Assembly (NCBI GenBank): GCA_000437675.1
Contig: FR901715.1
Coordinates: forward strand, 1-6,454
DNA length: 6,454 nt
Reading direction: 5' to 3'
Source of the DNA: Prevotella sp. CAG:891
Lineage (GTDB): Bacteria; Bacteroidota; Bacteroidia; Bacteroidales; Bacteroidaceae
The notes beneath the pieces are model-generated. The model was given only the letters and a program-made list of their open reading frames with translations. It ran no database searches and was not told where the DNA came from. Position numbers and translations under genes: made by a program. Shown here piece by piece: positions 6,247-6,454 of this stretch (within the stretch, counting starts at the first letter, position 1; the number at the start of each line of letters is the position of its first letter).

Positions 6247-6454
6247 ATGTCTGAAAAATCACTGAAAGAAAAAACCGCCAACGGCCTGATGTGGGGCGGC
6301 ATCAGCAATGGCGCACAACAGCTGCTCAATCTCGTTTTTGGCATCTTTCTTGCCCGTTTGCTTTCACCAGCCGACTACGGTATGGTAGGCATGCTCACCA
6401 TATTCACCCTCATAGCCTCAGCCCTTCAGGAAAGCGGCTTTATTTCCGGGCTGA
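6247..6454 (+). CDS. Polysaccharide/lipopolysaccharide flippase, N-terminal part (runs off window)
   Basis: The first 69 codons of a membrane protein open at the right edge. The start MSEKSLKEKTANGLMWGG, then an amphipathic first segment (SNGAQQLLNLVFGIFLARLLSP) and ADYGMVGMLTIFTLIASALQESGF, is the typical N-terminus of Wzx-like oligosaccharide flippases ('lipopolysaccharide biosynthesis protein', MOP superfamily). These move lipid-linked sugar units across the inner membrane for capsule, exopolysaccharide or O-antigen assembly. The full protein is usually about 450-500 residues, so most of it lies outside. It may be the first gene of a polysaccharide cluster. The ATG at 6247 has no Shine-Dalgarno, as in other Bacteroidetes genes. 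No -33/-7 promoter is visible close by; the nearest rightward one is at 5748-5779. Confidence 0.85.
   Translation, partial: MSEKSLKEKTANGLMWGGISNGAQQLLNLVFGIFLARLLSPADYGMVGMLTIFTLIASALQESGFISGL

Overview
The window looks like chromosomal DNA of a member of the order Bacteroidales (Bacteroides/Prevotella type). Three things suggest this. A 1028-residue outer-membrane barrel protein carries an N-terminal carboxypeptidase-regulatory-like domain. Three matches to the Bacteroidetes -33/-7 promoter (TTTG, 20-21 bp, TAnnTTTG) are visible. Gene starts lack Shine-Dalgarno sequences. No rRNA, tRNA, CRISPR array or complete insertion sequence was seen.

Layout from left to right. Positions 1-295 are non-coding, with a probable leftward terminator at 34-74. 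Positions 296-3382 (minus) encode the outer-membrane beta-barrel protein. A 229-bp divergent gap follows, with a strong rightward promoter at 3555-3586. This promoter leads a two-gene unit: a compact ABC/AAA-type ATPase (3612-4439) and a DUF4435 protein with TOPRIM-like acidic motifs (4540-5736). Positions 5737-6246 hold no convincing protein gene, but they contain two good promoters that face each other, a bulged hairpin and a short direct repeat. At 6247 the first 69 codons of a polysaccharide/lipopolysaccharide flippase run off the right edge.

The most interesting part is the ATPase + DUF4435 pair. This is the gene architecture of PARIS anti-phage systems (AriA ATPase sensor, AriB TOPRIM/DUF4435 nuclease), here in a compact form with a Pro/Gln-rich, lysine-clustered tail on the putative effector. 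If the analogy holds, the ATPase would hold or control the nuclease and release it on infection. This is inferred from motifs and gene order only; a housekeeping role for the pair is not excluded. The flanking genes are envelope genes and show no obvious link to the pair. The facing-promoter segment just behind the putative effector gene may make small or antisense RNA.
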